From Fundidesulfovibrio agrisoli (GTDB taxonomy: Bacteria; Desulfobacterota; Desulfovibrionia; Desulfovibrionales; Desulfovibrionaceae): DNA of 64,000 nt. Position numbers and translations under genes: made by a program. Below the pieces are notes generated by a model. The model ran no database searches and had not been told where the DNA came from. It was given only the letters and a program-made list of their open reading frames with translations. The stretch lies in the NCBI RefSeq assembly GCF_022808715.1, contig NZ_JAKZKX010000015.1, positions 2,648 to 66,647 on the forward strand, read 5' to 3'. Below, piece after piece: positions 9,049 through 17,702 of this stretch (its first letter is position 1; each line of letters starts with the position of its first letter).

Positions 9049-10416
9049 ATGCTCTCCTACGGAATGCGGCTCTTCGCCTCCCACCTGGCGGCCTGCGGCC
9101 TGGGCCTGTGGGTCTACGTCGAGATGGCGGACCAGCGCACGGGCCTTGCCCTCGCGATAGCCGTGTGCGTGCTGGTGGCGGCCGTTTCGAGCTACGCGGT
9201 CACGCGCCGCCACGCCCGCTTCATCCGCCAGTGCGCCGGAGTGCTCGGGGCCGTGGCCGAAGGCGACTACGGGCGCAGGCTCTGGCCCGAGTCAGGCCTG
9301 GCCCTGGAGGAGCTGGCCCAGAGCGTGAACGCCATGGCCAGCGGCATCGAGAGCCAGGTCACCGCGCTGGCGGCGGACAAGGCCCGCATCGAGGCCGTGC
9401 TGGAGGGCATGCGCGAGGGCCTGATGGTGCTCAGCGAGGAAGGCCGCATCGTCATGACCAACAAGGCCCTGGACGACATCTTCCCCCATGCGGCCGAGGC
9501 CGTGGGCAGGCTGCCCATCGAGGCCGTGCCCTGCCCCGAGCTTCAAAACGCCGCGGAAACGGTGCTGAACTGGCAAGATGCGCAGCGCCCCGCCGTGGTC
9601 TCTGTGCAGATCGAGCCCATGCACGACAGATTCTTCGACGTGAGCCTGGTGCGCCCGGTGCGCCGCCACCCCGGCCTGGGCGCGGTGCTGGTCTTCCACG
9701 ACCTCACCGAGTTCCGGCGGCTGGACAAGGTCCGGCGGGATTTCGTGGCCAACGTCTCCCACGAGCTGCGCACGCCCCTGACCTCCATCAAGGGCTACGC
9801 CGAGACGCTGCTCGGCGAGAGGCAGTTCCTGGAAGGGCAGGGCAAGCGCTTCCTGGACGTGATCCTCAAGAACGCCAACCACATGTCGAAGATGGTGGAG
9901 GAGCTTTTGAGCCTGGCGCGCATCGAGAACGACCGCCAGGCCCCGGTGAAGACCCCTGTGAAGGCGGGTGAGGCCCTGCGCGCGGCCCTGCGCGAGTGCG
10001 CGGCGCTCTCCCGGGAGCGCTCCGTCACCGTGGAGATCCGCCTGCCCGAGGGGGACGTGACCGTCTCCGCCGACTCGGGGCAGCTCACGCAGGTGTTCCG
10101 CAACCTGCTGGAGAACGCCTTGAAATACGGCCCATCCGGCTCCATGGTGATCGTCTCCCACAGCGCCGGCAACGGGGAGGCCACCTTCTGCGTGGAGGAC
10201 ATGGGGCCGGGCGTGCCCGAGGCCGAACGCCAGAGGGTTTTCGAGAGATTCTACCGCGTGGACAGGCCGCGCATGAAGAGCGAAGGGGGCACGGGCCTAG
10301 GCCTGGCCATCGCCAAGCACATCGTGGAGCGCCACGGGGGCAGGATATGGGTGGAGCAGGCCCGCGACCGGATGACCGGGGCCGCCTTCTGCTTCAGCCT
10401 GCCCGATGCCTCATAA
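9049..10416 (+). CDS. phoR: PhoR-like sensor histidine kinase
   Basis: This inner-membrane kinase is expected to phosphorylate the adjacent PhoB-like regulator. The 455 residues contain two closely spaced membrane helices (about 5-25 and 31-51) with almost no periplasmic loop, as in PhoR, which senses through the Pst/PhoU complex and not a ligand. A HAMP-like segment, a PAS domain (about 105-220), the dimerisation H-box with His238 in 'ANVSHELRTPLTSIKGY', and an ATPase domain ('NLLENALKYG', 'DMGPGVP', 'GTGLGLAIAKHIVERHGG') follow. The gap to pstB is only 24 bp. Confidence 0.88.
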   Translation: MLSYGMRLFASHLAACGLGLWVYVEMADQRTGLALAIAVCVLVAAVSSYAVTRRHARFIRQCAGVLGAVAEGDYGRRLWPESGLALEELAQSVNAMASGIESQVTALAADKARIEAVLEGMREGLMVLSEEGRIVMTNKALDDIFPHAAEAVGRLPIEAVPCPELQNAAETVLNWQDAQRPAVVSVQIEPMHDRFFDVSLVRPVRRHPGLGAVLVFHDLTEFRRLDKVRRDFVANVSHELRTPLTSIKGYAETLLGERQFLEGQGKRFLDVILKNANHMSKMVEELLSLARIENDRQAPVKTPVKAGEALRAALRECAALSRERSVTVEIRLPEGDVTVSADSGQLTQVFRNLLENALKYGPSGSMVIVSHSAGNGEATFCVEDMGPGVPEAERQRVFERFYRVDRPRMKSEGGTGLGLAIAKHIVERHGGRIWVEQARDRMTGAAFCFSLPDAS

Positions 10417-10440
10417 TCGAGTCGTGAACAAGGATCGACA

Positions 10441-11202
10441 ATGACAACGCCACTGAAAATGTCCGCCAGAAACCTGGACTTCTACTACGGGGACTTCAAG
10501 GCCCTGCACGCCGTGAACCTGGACGTGCGCACCAACGAGGTCACCGCGCTGATCGGGCCGTCGGGCTGCGGCAAGTCCACCTTCCTGCGCTGCCTCAACC
10601 GCATGAACGACCTCATCGACATCGCGCGAGTGGAAGGCGAGTTGCTTCTGGACGGGCAGGACATATACAAGGGCGGGATGGACGTGGTGGAGCTGCGCCG
10701 CCGCGTGGGCATGGTCTTCCAGAAGCCCAACCCCTTCCCCAAGACCATCTTCGAGAACGTGGCCTACGGCCTGCGGGTCAACGGTTCCTCCGACAACGCC
10801 TTCATCGCCGGGCAGGTGGAGAAGAGCCTCAAACAGGCCGCGCTCTGGAACGAAGTGAAGGACCGCCTGCACACCAACGCCCTGGGCCTCTCCGGCGGCC
10901 AGCAGCAGCGCCTGTGCATCGCCCGGGCCCTGGCCGTGGAGCCCGAAATCCTGCTCATGGACGAACCGGCCTCCGCGCTGGACCCCATAGCCACCCAGAA
11001 GATCGAGGAGCTCATCCACGAGCTCAAGGAAGACCTGACGATCATCATCGTCACCCACTCCATGCAGCAGGCCGCGCGCGTCTCGGACATGACGGCCTTC
11101 TTCTACATGGGCAAGCTCATCGAAATGGACCAGACCGAGACGATCTTCACCCGTCCGGCCAATAAGCAAACCGAAGACTACATCACCGGCCGCTTCGGCT
11201 AG
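10441..11202 (+). CDS. pstB: PstB, phosphate ABC transporter ATPase
   Basis: PstB is the nucleotide-binding subunit of the high-affinity phosphate importer PstSCAB. The 253-residue product shows Walker A 'GPSGCGKST', the PstB-specific '[10 protein letters not shown]', Q-loop '[22 protein letters not shown]', signature 'LSGGQQQRL', Walker B '[13 protein letters not shown]' and the switch His in 'IVTHSMQQA'. It lies between phoR and phoU. The membrane subunits and binding protein (pstS, pstC, pstA) are absent from this operon and window, so they must be encoded elsewhere. Confidence 0.95.
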   Translation: MTTPLKMSARNLDFYYGDFKALHAVNLDVRTNEVTALIGPSGCGKSTFLRCLNRMNDLIDIARVEGELLLDGQDIYKGGMDVVELRRRVGMVFQKPNPFPKTIFENVAYGLRVNGSSDNAFIAGQVEKSLKQAALWNEVKDRLHTNALGLSGGQQQRLCIARALAVEPEILLMDEPASALDPIATQKIEELIHELKEDLTIIIVTHSMQQAARVSDMTAFFYMGKLIEMDQTETIFTRPANKQTEDYITGRFG

Positions 11203-11213
11203 GAGGGGAACCC

Positions 11214-11882
11214 ATGGACCAGCGTTTTCAGAAGGAAATGGAGCAGCTCAAGGTCAAGGTCCTCCAGATGGCCGCCTACACGGACCGCGCCCTGGAGCGC
11301 GCCCTGGCGGCCATCGCCAACCGCGACGCGGAGCTGGCCCGACAGGTCATCGACTCCGACCGGGACATCAACGCCATGGAATGCGAGGTGGACAACCTCT
11401 CCCTGCGCCTCCTGGCGCTGGACCAGCCCGTGGCCATGGACCTGCGCTTCATCGTCTCCAGCATGCGCATGGTGGTCGACCTGGAGCGCATCGGCGACGA
11501 GGCCGTGAACATCGCGGAGCAGGCCGTGCTGCTCGCCCAGCTGCCCGCCATGAGCAACCTGCCGGACCTGAACTCCCTTGGCTCCCAGGTCACGGACATG
11601 TACCGCCTCGGGGTGCGCTCCTTCCGCGACCAGGACCCGGAGCTGGCCCGCCAGGTCTGCGCGGCGGACTCCGTGGCGGACGACCTGAACATGAAGGTGC
11701 TCAAGGAGTGCATGGACGCCGGGGCGGGCGAGGGCGGCCTGAATGGCCTGGACCGCGCCATCCGCACGGTGATCGTGGCCCGCTCCATGGAGCGCATCGG
11801 CGACCTCTCCACCAACATCGCCGAGGCCTGCATCTTCGTGGTCAAGGGAGTCTCGGTGAAGCACCACTGCCAGCCCTTCTAG
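11214..11882 (+). CDS. phoU: PhoU, phosphate signalling regulator
   Basis: PhoU is a cytoplasmic helical-bundle protein that links PstB to PhoR and represses the Pho response when phosphate is plentiful. The 222-residue product has the two-fold PhoU repeat with the metal-binding helices 'RMVVDLERIGDEAVNIAE' and 'VARSMERIGDLSTNIAE'. Length is typical. The ribosome site AGGAGGGG precedes ATG 11214. The stop codon (11880-11882) is immediately abutted by a palindromic repeat element. Confidence 0.94.
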   Translation: MDQRFQKEMEQLKVKVLQMAAYTDRALERALAAIANRDAELARQVIDSDRDINAMECEVDNLSLRLLALDQPVAMDLRFIVSSMRMVVDLERIGDEAVNIAEQAVLLAQLPAMSNLPDLNSLGSQVTDMYRLGVRSFRDQDPELARQVCAADSVADDLNMKVLKECMDAGAGEGGLNGLDRAIRTVIVARSMERIGDLSTNIAEACIFVVKGVSVKHHCQPF

Positions 11883-12006
11883 CAGCCTGTTGAAAAATCC
11901 CCGCTGGCTGCGTTGCCTCGAAAAAGTCAAACCCTCACGTATGCCAAATACGCATCGGGCTTGACTTTTTCGAGCACCTTGCCAGCGAATTTTTTGAACA
12001 GGCTGC
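11882..12006. repeat. MITE-like palindromic element with CAGCCTGTT ends
   Basis: This is a 125-bp imperfect palindrome. The outer arms read CAGCCTGTT(G/C)AAAAA at both ends. The inner arms share CGCTGGC and CTCGAAAAAGTCAA, and the centre lies near 11943. It contains no credible ORF and begins at the last base of phoU. Structure and size fit a non-autonomous miniature element or a large REP-type hairpin. The remaining spacer to 12192 holds a terminator (12062-12099), and I see nothing else in it. Confidence 0.7.
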
Positions 12007-12061
12007 GAAGTCCAACGTCATCAGCGGGCCGCCAACCTCGCTTTGCAACGCTGACAATAGC

Positions 12062-12099
12062 AAGGCCGCCGGGACAGGCAACTGTCCCGGCGGCCTTTT
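12062..12099 (+). terminator. Terminator of the pho operon
   Basis: A perfect 15-bp stem (12062-12076 with 12083-12097, loop GGCAAC) ends in four T residues. It is placed after the palindromic element, so the repeat lies inside the 3' untranslated part of the pho transcript. Confidence 0.88.
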
Positions 12100-12192
12100 C
12101 CTGGCGCAAACAGATCAAGCGGCAACGCGGCCCAGCGCGGCGGCAGGGCGCGCAAGCGGCCCGCCGCGGTGCGGCACTCTAGGACGCGGCCG

Positions 12193-12426
12193 TTAGAAGC
12201 GCATGGCCGGGGAGTAGCCCCGCGCCTTCATGCAATTTGCCGTGGCGTCGTCGACCTCGACGTTCTTGCCGGGGGTGTAGTGGTCCAGGCTGCCCAGGGA
12301 ATAACAGTCCTGATAGTCGGCCGCGGCCTGTTCACGGGTTGCGCCCTGCTTGGAATAGGGCGGGCTGGCGCAGGCGGCCAGACTGGCGAGGGCGGAGAGC
12401 AGCAGGATGATACGCAACATACGCAT
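12193..12426 (-). CDS. Small lipoprotein of unknown function
   Basis: The 77-residue precursor has a type II signal peptide with lipobox 'LAAC' (Cys near residue 19), so the mature product is a lipid-anchored peptide of about 58 residues. It contains a Cys pair in 'DYQDCYSLGSLDHY' and 'TANCMKARGY' that could form a disulfide; 'CMKARGY' is common in small enterobacterial-type lipoproteins. AAGGAG lies 8 bp before the ATG. It is convergent with the pho operon and divergent from mltD. I do not know a function. Confidence 0.75.
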   Translation of the reverse strand: MRMLRIILLLSALASLAACASPPYSKQGATREQAAADYQDCYSLGSLDHYTPGKNVEVDDATANCMKARGYSPAMRF

Positions 12427-12630
12427 GGCGGGCTCCTTGATAGTCGATGCCTTTCTGGTTAGAGCAAGGTGGGCTGGGAGTCAACGCGGCCGTTGCGGCG
12501 CGGGTGCGCCGGAATAGCGCCGCAGTGCCGACCGGCCGTATGACGGCGCATGGGCAACAACTTGAAATCACGCGCAAGGTTCCGTACTTGCAGGGAGCGG
12601 GCGTTGCATTTCACCTTCAAGGGTACGACC

Positions 12631-14202
12631 ATGCTCAAGAGGCTCCTTCGAACACTATGCTTTCCGGTTCTGGCGCTGACCCTGGCGCTGACGGGCTGCG
12701 CGCCCTCCCAGCAGAGCGCCGGGCACGGCTCGCGCTCCAACCTGGAGCCGGAGATCACCGGCCTCGAAGCCCTGAGCCAGAGCCGGGGCCGCCCCCTGAC
12801 CGCCGCCGAGAAGCAGGCCCTGGATTCCCACCAGGAGCTGACCTTCAGGCTCTCTCCCGAGGAAACCGAGGAGATGCGCCTGTTCTTCCAGTATTTCACC
12901 CGCGACAAGCGCGACACCGTGCAGCGCTGGATGCTGCGCAGCGAACCCCACCTGGAGTACGTGCGCGCGGTCATGGCCAGCCACCGCCTCCCGCAGGACC
13001 TACTGGCCCTGCCCTACATCGAGTCCGGCTACAACGTGCTGGCCGTGTCCAACTCCGGGGCCGTGGGCATGTGGCAGTTCATGCCCGCCACGGCCCGGCG
13101 CTTCGGCCTCACCGTGGACTGGTGGCTGGACGAGCGGCGCGACCCCTACCTGGCCACAGTGGCCGCCGCCCGCTACCTCAAGGCCCTGCACCAGCAGTTC
13201 GGCGACTGGCAGTTGGCCCTGGCCGCCTACAACGCGGGCGAGGGCAGCATCTCCCGCGCCATGGCCTCCACGGGCACACAGAACTTCAACAGCCTGGCCA
13301 AGTCCTCCAGCCGCCTCAAGGACGAGACAAAACATTACGTGCCCAAGTTCATGGCCATGCTCAAGATCGTGCGCAACGCCAAGCGCCTGGGCTTCAACGC
13401 CCCGGACCTGCACGCCTCCAAGGAACTGCAGGAGGTGCGCATCCCCGCCGGGTCCGACCTGTCGGGCCTGGCCTCCAACCTGGGGCTCTCCTGGGAGCAG
13501 TTTCACGCGCTCAACCCGGCCTACCGCAGGCAGGTGAGCCCGCCGGACCGCACCACGGCGGCCTGGGTGCCCAAGAACTCGGCCAAATCGGCCCTGGCCT
13601 TCCTGCAGAATCCTCCGGGGCAGGGCGGCGGTTCGAGCCGCATTGCCGGCCCCGGCGACACCTGGTGGAACCTCTCCCGACAGACCAACATCCCCGCCAA
13701 CGTGCTGCGCGAGGCCAACGGCAACAAGGACGCCCCGGCCCCGGGCAAGCCCGTGCTGATCCCCCTTGCGGCCTGCTCGCTGGATAACGGACTGCCCGCG
13801 CCCGAGCCCGCCCCCAAGTACGCCAAGGCGGGCGGGACGCAGGGGAGCGGGGCCGTCGCCGCCGTGCCGTCGTATTCCTCCGGTCCGGCCCCGGCCCCGG
13901 CCTCGGGCCAGCCCACGCTCTACGTGGTGCGCAAGGGCGACACCCTGGAGAGCGTGGCCGGCAAGACCGGGGTGGGCGTGCAGGAGCTCATCAGCTTCAA
14001 CAAGGCCAACCCCAAGGACGCCCTGGTGCCCGGCACCCCGCTGCTCATCCCGGTGCGGGGCCAGGCCTCCTCGCCCGCTCCGGCGGCCGCGCCTTCCCCG
14101 GTGGCCTCGCAGGCCCCGGCCTCGCCCGCCTCGAAGGATGCCGGCACCACCGAGCTGGACCCCAACCCCAAGTACAAGATCATCAAGCGCACCGGCATCT
14201 GA
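12631..14202 (+). CDS. mltD: MltD-type lytic transglycosylase with two LysM domains
   Basis: This envelope lipoprotein cleaves the MurNAc-GlcNAc bond of peptidoglycan to give 1,6-anhydromuropeptides. I start at ATG 12631, which gives a lipoprotein signal 'ALTLALTGC'; the frame is open upstream but unsupported. The 523 residues hold an SLT domain with catalytic Glu131 in 'LPYIESGYNVLAVS', then 'GAVGMWQFMPATA' and 'LALAAYNAGEG'. A degenerate LysM ('GPGDTWWNLSRQTNIPANVL') and a canonical LysM ('LYVVRKGDTLESVAGKTGV') follow, separated by Pro/Ala linkers. The tail is disordered and Pro/Ala rich. Confidence 0.92.
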   Translation: MLKRLLRTLCFPVLALTLALTGCAPSQQSAGHGSRSNLEPEITGLEALSQSRGRPLTAAEKQALDSHQELTFRLSPEETEEMRLFFQYFTRDKRDTVQRWMLRSEPHLEYVRAVMASHRLPQDLLALPYIESGYNVLAVSNSGAVGMWQFMPATARRFGLTVDWWLDERRDPYLATVAAARYLKALHQQFGDWQLALAAYNAGEGSISRAMASTGTQNFNSLAKSSSRLKDETKHYVPKFMAMLKIVRNAKRLGFNAPDLHASKELQEVRIPAGSDLSGLASNLGLSWEQFHALNPAYRRQVSPPDRTTAAWVPKNSAKSALAFLQNPPGQGGGSSRIAGPGDTWWNLSRQTNIPANVLREANGNKDAPAPGKPVLIPLAACSLDNGLPAPEPAPKYAKAGGTQGSGAVAAVPSYSSGPAPAPASGQPTLYVVRKGDTLESVAGKTGVGVQELISFNKANPKDALVPGTPLLIPVRGQASSPAPAAAPSPVASQAPASPASKDAGTTELDPNPKYKIIKRTGI

Positions 14203-14228
14203 GCCGAAGCGGAGCGGAGAGAAAGAAG

Positions 14229-14262
14229 AAGGCCCCGGAAGAAGTTCCGGGGCCTTTGTTTT
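14229..14262 (+). terminator. Terminator of mltD
   Basis: A perfect 12-bp stem (14229-14240 with 14245-14256, loop GAAG) is followed by TGTTTT. It begins 27 bp after the mltD stop. Confidence 0.85.
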
Positions 14263-14490
14263 GGTTGGGGAAAGATCGGGGAGGCTCCGCCTCCCCAAAC
14301 CCCTCCGGCAGGGAAGTGACTCCCCTGCACCCCCAGCAGCTTCGCGTTCACGCCCGTAAGCATCGCGTCCACCCGGAAAAAATAATAGCCCGGGAGGCGA
14401 AGCCTCCCGGGCTGATTATTGCGGGGTCCAGGGGGATCATCCCCCTGGTGGGGCGTGGGGTGAAGCCCCACTCCGGTAATCCGGCGGCGG
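14263..14490. repeat. Intergenic hairpin array
   Basis: This noncoding spacer between convergent mltD and aroE is packed with stems. Stem one is 14278-14285/14289-14296 (GGGGAGGC arms, 3-nt loop). Stem two is the aroE terminator at 14381-14420. Stem three is 14428-14436/14440-14448 (CCAGGGGGA arms, 3-nt loop). The phrases resemble the spacer at 1-255, suggesting a dispersed intergenic repeat family of this genome. Confidence 0.6.
14375..14420 (-). terminator. Terminator of the GT2-queA-2-oxoacid-aroE operon
   Basis: A 12-bp stem (14387-14398/14402-14413, loop GAA) is extended by a 6-bp AT stem after a one-base bulge. Read on the minus strand it is followed by TTATTTTTT. It lies about 75 bp beyond the aroE stop. 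Confidence 0.82.
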
Positions 14491-14493
14491 GGG

Positions 14494-15351
14494 CTATGCG
14501 CCGAGCGCCCTGAAGAGCAAAGCCTTGGCCTCGTCCAGGGGCAGGTCCAGCCCTGTCCAGAGCTTGAACTGGGCCGCGCCCTGGCCCGCGAACATGGCCA
14601 GGCCGTCGATGGCGGCCGCGCCGCGCTCCCGGGCCTGGAACAGGAAGGGGGTGAGCAGGGGGTTGTAGACGATGTCGTAGGCGACGTGGCCGGGCGTCCA
14701 GTATTCGGCGGGCATGGGCGAGAGCCCGTCGCCCTTGCCGGACATGCCCACGGGCGTGGTGTTCACCACCAGCGCGGCGTCGAAACCGGCGCGCTCCTCC
14801 CAGGGGATGGCCATGGCCCCGAAGGTTTCCGCCAGGGCCTGGGCGCGCTCGAAGGTCCTGTTGGCCACGGCCACCCGGGCCACGCCCAGCTCCTTCAGGC
14901 CCGCCAGCACGGCCTTGGCCGCGCCGCCAGCGCCCAGCACCAGGGCGGTTTCCGGGATGGCGCCCAGCCGCTTGAGCGGCGCGCAGAACCCTGCCACGTC
15001 TGTGTTGTGGCCCACCAGCCGGCCGGTTCCGGGCTCGCCCTCCCAGACCAGGGTGTTCACCGCGCCCACGCTCCCGGCCAGCGGGTCCACCGCGTCCAGC
15101 AGCGGCATCACGGCCTCCTTGTGGGGGATGGTCACCGAGAGGCCGCACACGGGCATGGTGCGCACGGCGCGGATGAAATCCTCCAGGCGCTCGGGCGGCG
15201 TGGGGAAGGCCACGTAGGCCGCGGCCACGCCCATGCGCGTAAAGCCCCAGTTGTGCAGCAGGGGCGAGAGCGTCTGGCCCAGGGGGTGCCCGATGATGCC
15301 GTAGAGCAGCCTGGGCGGGGCCGGGATGGCGCTGGCCTCAGGCGGCGTCAT
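14494..15351 (-). CDS. aroE: AroE, shikimate dehydrogenase
   Basis: This NADPH-dependent enzyme reduces 3-dehydroshikimate to shikimate in aromatic amino acid synthesis. The 285-residue product has 'GIIGHPLGQTLSPLLHN' (substrate site), 'LSVTIPHKEAVMPLLD' with the catalytic Lys, 'VNTLV', 'GHNTDVAGF' with the catalytic Asp, 'VLGAGGAAKAVLAGL' (dinucleotide loop) and 'GLAMFAGQGAAQFKLWTG'. It overlaps the oxidoreductase gamma gene by 14 bp, so it is the last gene of the operon. Confidence 0.94.
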   Translation of the reverse strand: MTPPEASAIPAPPRLLYGIIGHPLGQTLSPLLHNWGFTRMGVAAAYVAFPTPPERLEDFIRAVRTMPVCGLSVTIPHKEAVMPLLDAVDPLAGSVGAVNTLVWEGEPGTGRLVGHNTDVAGFCAPLKRLGAIPETALVLGAGGAAKAVLAGLKELGVARVAVANRTFERAQALAETFGAMAIPWEERAGFDAALVVNTTPVGMSGKGDGLSPMPAEYWTPGHVAYDIVYNPLLTPFLFQARERGAAAIDGLAMFAGQGAAQFKLWTGLDLPLDEAKALLFRALGA

Positions 15352-15874
15352 ACCCGGCCTGCAGGGCCTCTGCGTTCTTGGGGATCAGGTGGCCGTAGTG
15401 GGCGGGCACCACGTGGCTGAGGGCCTGCTTGAGCCGCTCAAGGGGCAGCGCGCCCGTGGCCTTCACGAAGGCTCCCATGGCAACCATGTTCACCATTCGC
15501 GCGTTGCCCACCTTCTCGGCGATGTCGTTGCAGGGCACGCCCACCACCTTGATCCGGGCGGAGTCGGCCAGGGCCGGGTCCGCCAGGGAGGAGTTGACCA
15601 CCACGGTGCCCCCGTCGGCCAGCTGGAGCTGGAACTTCTCCAGCGACGGCCGGTTCAGGGCCACCACGTTCTGGGGGCGGCGGATGATGGGGGAGCCGAT
15701 CTCCTCGTCGGAGAGCACCACGGTGCAGTTGGCGGTGCCGCCGCGCATCTCCGGCCCGTAGACGGGCATGAACGTCACGTTGAGGCCGTGCTCCATGGCG
15801 GCGTAGGCCAGAAGCGTCCCGGCCAGGACCACGCCCTGGCCGCCGAACCCGGCGATGATAACGTCGGCGTACAT
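15338..15874 (-). CDS. 2-oxoacid:ferredoxin oxidoreductase, gamma subunit
   Basis: This is the gamma domain subunit of a four-subunit CoA-acylating 2-oxoacid:ferredoxin oxidoreductase. The 178-residue product begins 'YADVIIAGFGGQGVVLAGTLLAYAA' and contains 'PVYGPEMRGGTANCTVVLSDEEIGSP', both diagnostic. Its ATG overlaps the beta-subunit stop by an ATGA. The gene order delta-alpha-beta-gamma is that of Vor/Kor-type enzymes. Confidence 0.92.
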   Translation of the reverse strand: MYADVIIAGFGGQGVVLAGTLLAYAAMEHGLNVTFMPVYGPEMRGGTANCTVVLSDEEIGSPIIRRPQNVVALNRPSLEKFQLQLADGGTVVVNSSLADPALADSARIKVVGVPCNDIAEKVGNARMVNMVAMGAFVKATGALPLERLKQALSHVVPAHYGHLIPKNAEALQAGYDAA

Positions 15875-16635
15875 CAGCAGGCTCCCGCGTTTTTGGCGAT
15901 GTCCTTGAAGACCCCCAGGGGGAAGGTGGGGATGATGGCGGCCTCGATGTGCTCGTTGGCCTGCACCGGGGTCATCTTCCAGTTGGTGGGGCAGGTGGCC
16001 AGAAGCTCCACGAAGCCCATGCCCTGGCCCGCCAGCTGCACTTCGAAGGCGCGGCGGATGGCCTTGCGGGCCTGGGCCAGGTGCTTGACGTTGTTGAGCG
16101 CCACCCGGGCGGAGAAGGCCACGCCGCCGAGTCCCGCCACGATCTCGGCCATGCGGAAGGGCGCGCCCTCGGTGCTGGCGCAGCGGCCCGCCGGGCTGGT
16201 GGTGGTCTTCTGGCCCACCAGGGTGGTGGGGGCCATCTGGCCGCCGGTCATGCCGTAGACGGTGTTGTTGACGAACACCACGGTGATGCGCTCGCCCCGG
16301 TTGGCCGCGTGCATGATCTCGGCCATGCCGATGGAGGCCAGGTCGCCGTCGCCCTGGTAGGTGAAGACCACCTTGTCCGGGCTGACGCGCTTGACGCCCG
16401 TGGCCGTTGCCGGGGCGCGGCCGTGGGGGGCCTCGACGGAGTCGAAGCGCAGGTAGTTGTACAGGAAGACCGAGCAGCCGATGGAGGTGACCATGATGGT
16501 CTTCTCCGCCAGGTTCTCGGCGTCGAGGTATTCGGCCACCATGCGGTGGGCCACGCCGTGCTGGCAGCCCGGGCAGTAGTGTGTGGGCGTCTCGGCCACG
16601 GAGGGGGTGCGGGTGAAGGCCAGGGTCTCGCTCAT
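15874..16635 (-). CDS. 2-oxoacid:ferredoxin oxidoreductase, beta (TPP) subunit
   Basis: The thiamine-diphosphate-binding subunit carries out decarboxylation of the 2-oxoacid. The 253-residue product has 'HYCPGCQHGVAHR' (cluster and CoA region), the TPP loop 'YQGDGDLASIGMAEIMHAANR' and 'FVNNTVYGMTGGQMAPTT'. The start at 16635 overlaps the alpha stop in an ATGA. The open frame extends upstream but only as shadow of the alpha gene. Confidence 0.92.
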   Translation of the reverse strand: MSETLAFTRTPSVAETPTHYCPGCQHGVAHRMVAEYLDAENLAEKTIMVTSIGCSVFLYNYLRFDSVEAPHGRAPATATGVKRVSPDKVVFTYQGDGDLASIGMAEIMHAANRGERITVVFVNNTVYGMTGGQMAPTTLVGQKTTTSPAGRCASTEGAPFRMAEIVAGLGGVAFSARVALNNVKHLAQARKAIRRAFEVQLAGQGMGFVELLATCPTNWKMTPVQANEHIEAAIIPTFPLGVFKDIAKNAGAC

Positions 16636-17702
16636 TTGGAGCCTCCGGTGAGGGCGGCCTCGATGGCGGCCTCGTATTCGTCCGGCGTGGGGATGGTGCC
16701 GGAGAGGGTGCCGTGGAAGGCGCTGTCCGCGATGCCGCACACGGCCAGGCGCACGTCGTCCACCATCTGGCCCATGTTGTGCTCGATGGTCAGCAGGCGC
16801 TTGCCCTGCCTGGCCACGGCGGCGACGGCCTCGGCCGGGAAGGGGAACAGCGTGATCGGGCGCAGCAGGCCCACCTTGAGCCCCCGGGCGCGCAGCTTGC
16901 GGATGGAGGATTTGACGATGCGCGCGATGGACCCGAATGAGACCACCACCAGCTCGGCGTCCTCCGTCATGAACGTTTCGCAGCGCGCCAGGGAGGCCAT
17001 GGCCTCGAACTTGGCGCGCAGGCGCTGGTTCACGGCGGTGAGCACGCCCTCGGCCAGGAACAGGGAGCGGAAGATGCGCTGCTCGCGCCCCTTTGCGCCG
17101 CTCAGGCCCCAATCGGCCGATTCGGCCGGGTCGGCGGGCCTGGGAACGCCTCGCGTGATGGGCTCCTTCATCTGGCCCAGGATGGCGTCGCCCAGGATCA
17201 TCACCGGGGTGCGGAAGCGGAAGGCGATGTCGAAGGCTTCGCGGGTCAGGTCGTAGGCCTCCTGACAGGTGGAGGGGGCAAGCACCGGGGTGCGGTAGTC
17301 GCCGTGGCCGCCGCCGCGCGTGGCCTGGTAGTAGTCGCCCTGGGAGGTGTTGATGTCGCCAAGGCCCGGGCCGCCGCGCATCATGTTCACCACCACGCAG
17401 GGGGTCTCGCTGGTGGCCATGTAGGAGAAGGACTCCTGCATGAGCGAGACGCCGGGGCTGGAGGACGAGGTCATGGCCCGCGCGCCCGTGGCGGCCGCGC
17501 CCAGCACCATGTTGATGGCGGCCATCTCGCTCTCGGCCTGGACGAACGCGCCCCCGGCCTTGGGCAGATGCAGGCTCATGTACTCGGGGATCTCGTTCTG
17601 GGGCGTGATGGGGTAGCCGAAGTAGCCCTTGAGCCCGGCGTCGATGGCCCCCATGGACACGGCCTCGTTGCCTTTGACGAAGATGCGGCCATCGGCGCTC
17701 AT
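16632..17702 (-). CDS. vorB: 2-oxoacid:ferredoxin oxidoreductase, alpha subunit (VorB-like)
   Basis: The alpha subunit builds the active site with beta and converts a 2-oxoacid plus CoA to acyl-CoA, CO2 and reduced ferredoxin. The 356-residue product starts at 17702 with 'FVKGNEAVSMGAIDAGLKGYF' followed by 'GYPITPQNEIPEYM', wording closest in my memory to VorB (branched-chain 2-oxoacids) and not to KorA. It also has 'SSSSPGVSLMQESFSYMA' and 'GGPGLGDINTSQGDY'. Substrate choice (2-oxoisovalerate against 2-oxoglutarate) cannot be settled from sequence alone. Confidence 0.88.
   Translation of the reverse strand: MSADGRIFVKGNEAVSMGAIDAGLKGYFGYPITPQNEIPEYMSLHLPKAGGAFVQAESEMAAINMVLGAAATGARAMTSSSSPGVSLMQESFSYMATSETPCVVVNMMRGGPGLGDINTSQGDYYQATRGGGHGDYRTPVLAPSTCQEAYDLTREAFDIAFRFRTPVMILGDAILGQMKEPITRGVPRPADPAESADWGLSGAKGREQRIFRSLFLAEGVLTAVNQRLRAKFEAMASLARCETFMTEDAELVVVSFGSIARIVKSSIRKLRARGLKVGLLRPITLFPFPAEAVAAVARQGKRLLTIEHNMGQMVDDVRLAVCGIADSAFHGTLSGTIPTPDEYEAAIEAALTGGSK

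Noticed and set aside
11913-12182. 89-codon ORF over the palindromic element
   Set aside because: It runs through the inverted repeat and the terminator and has no ribosome site or family similarity.
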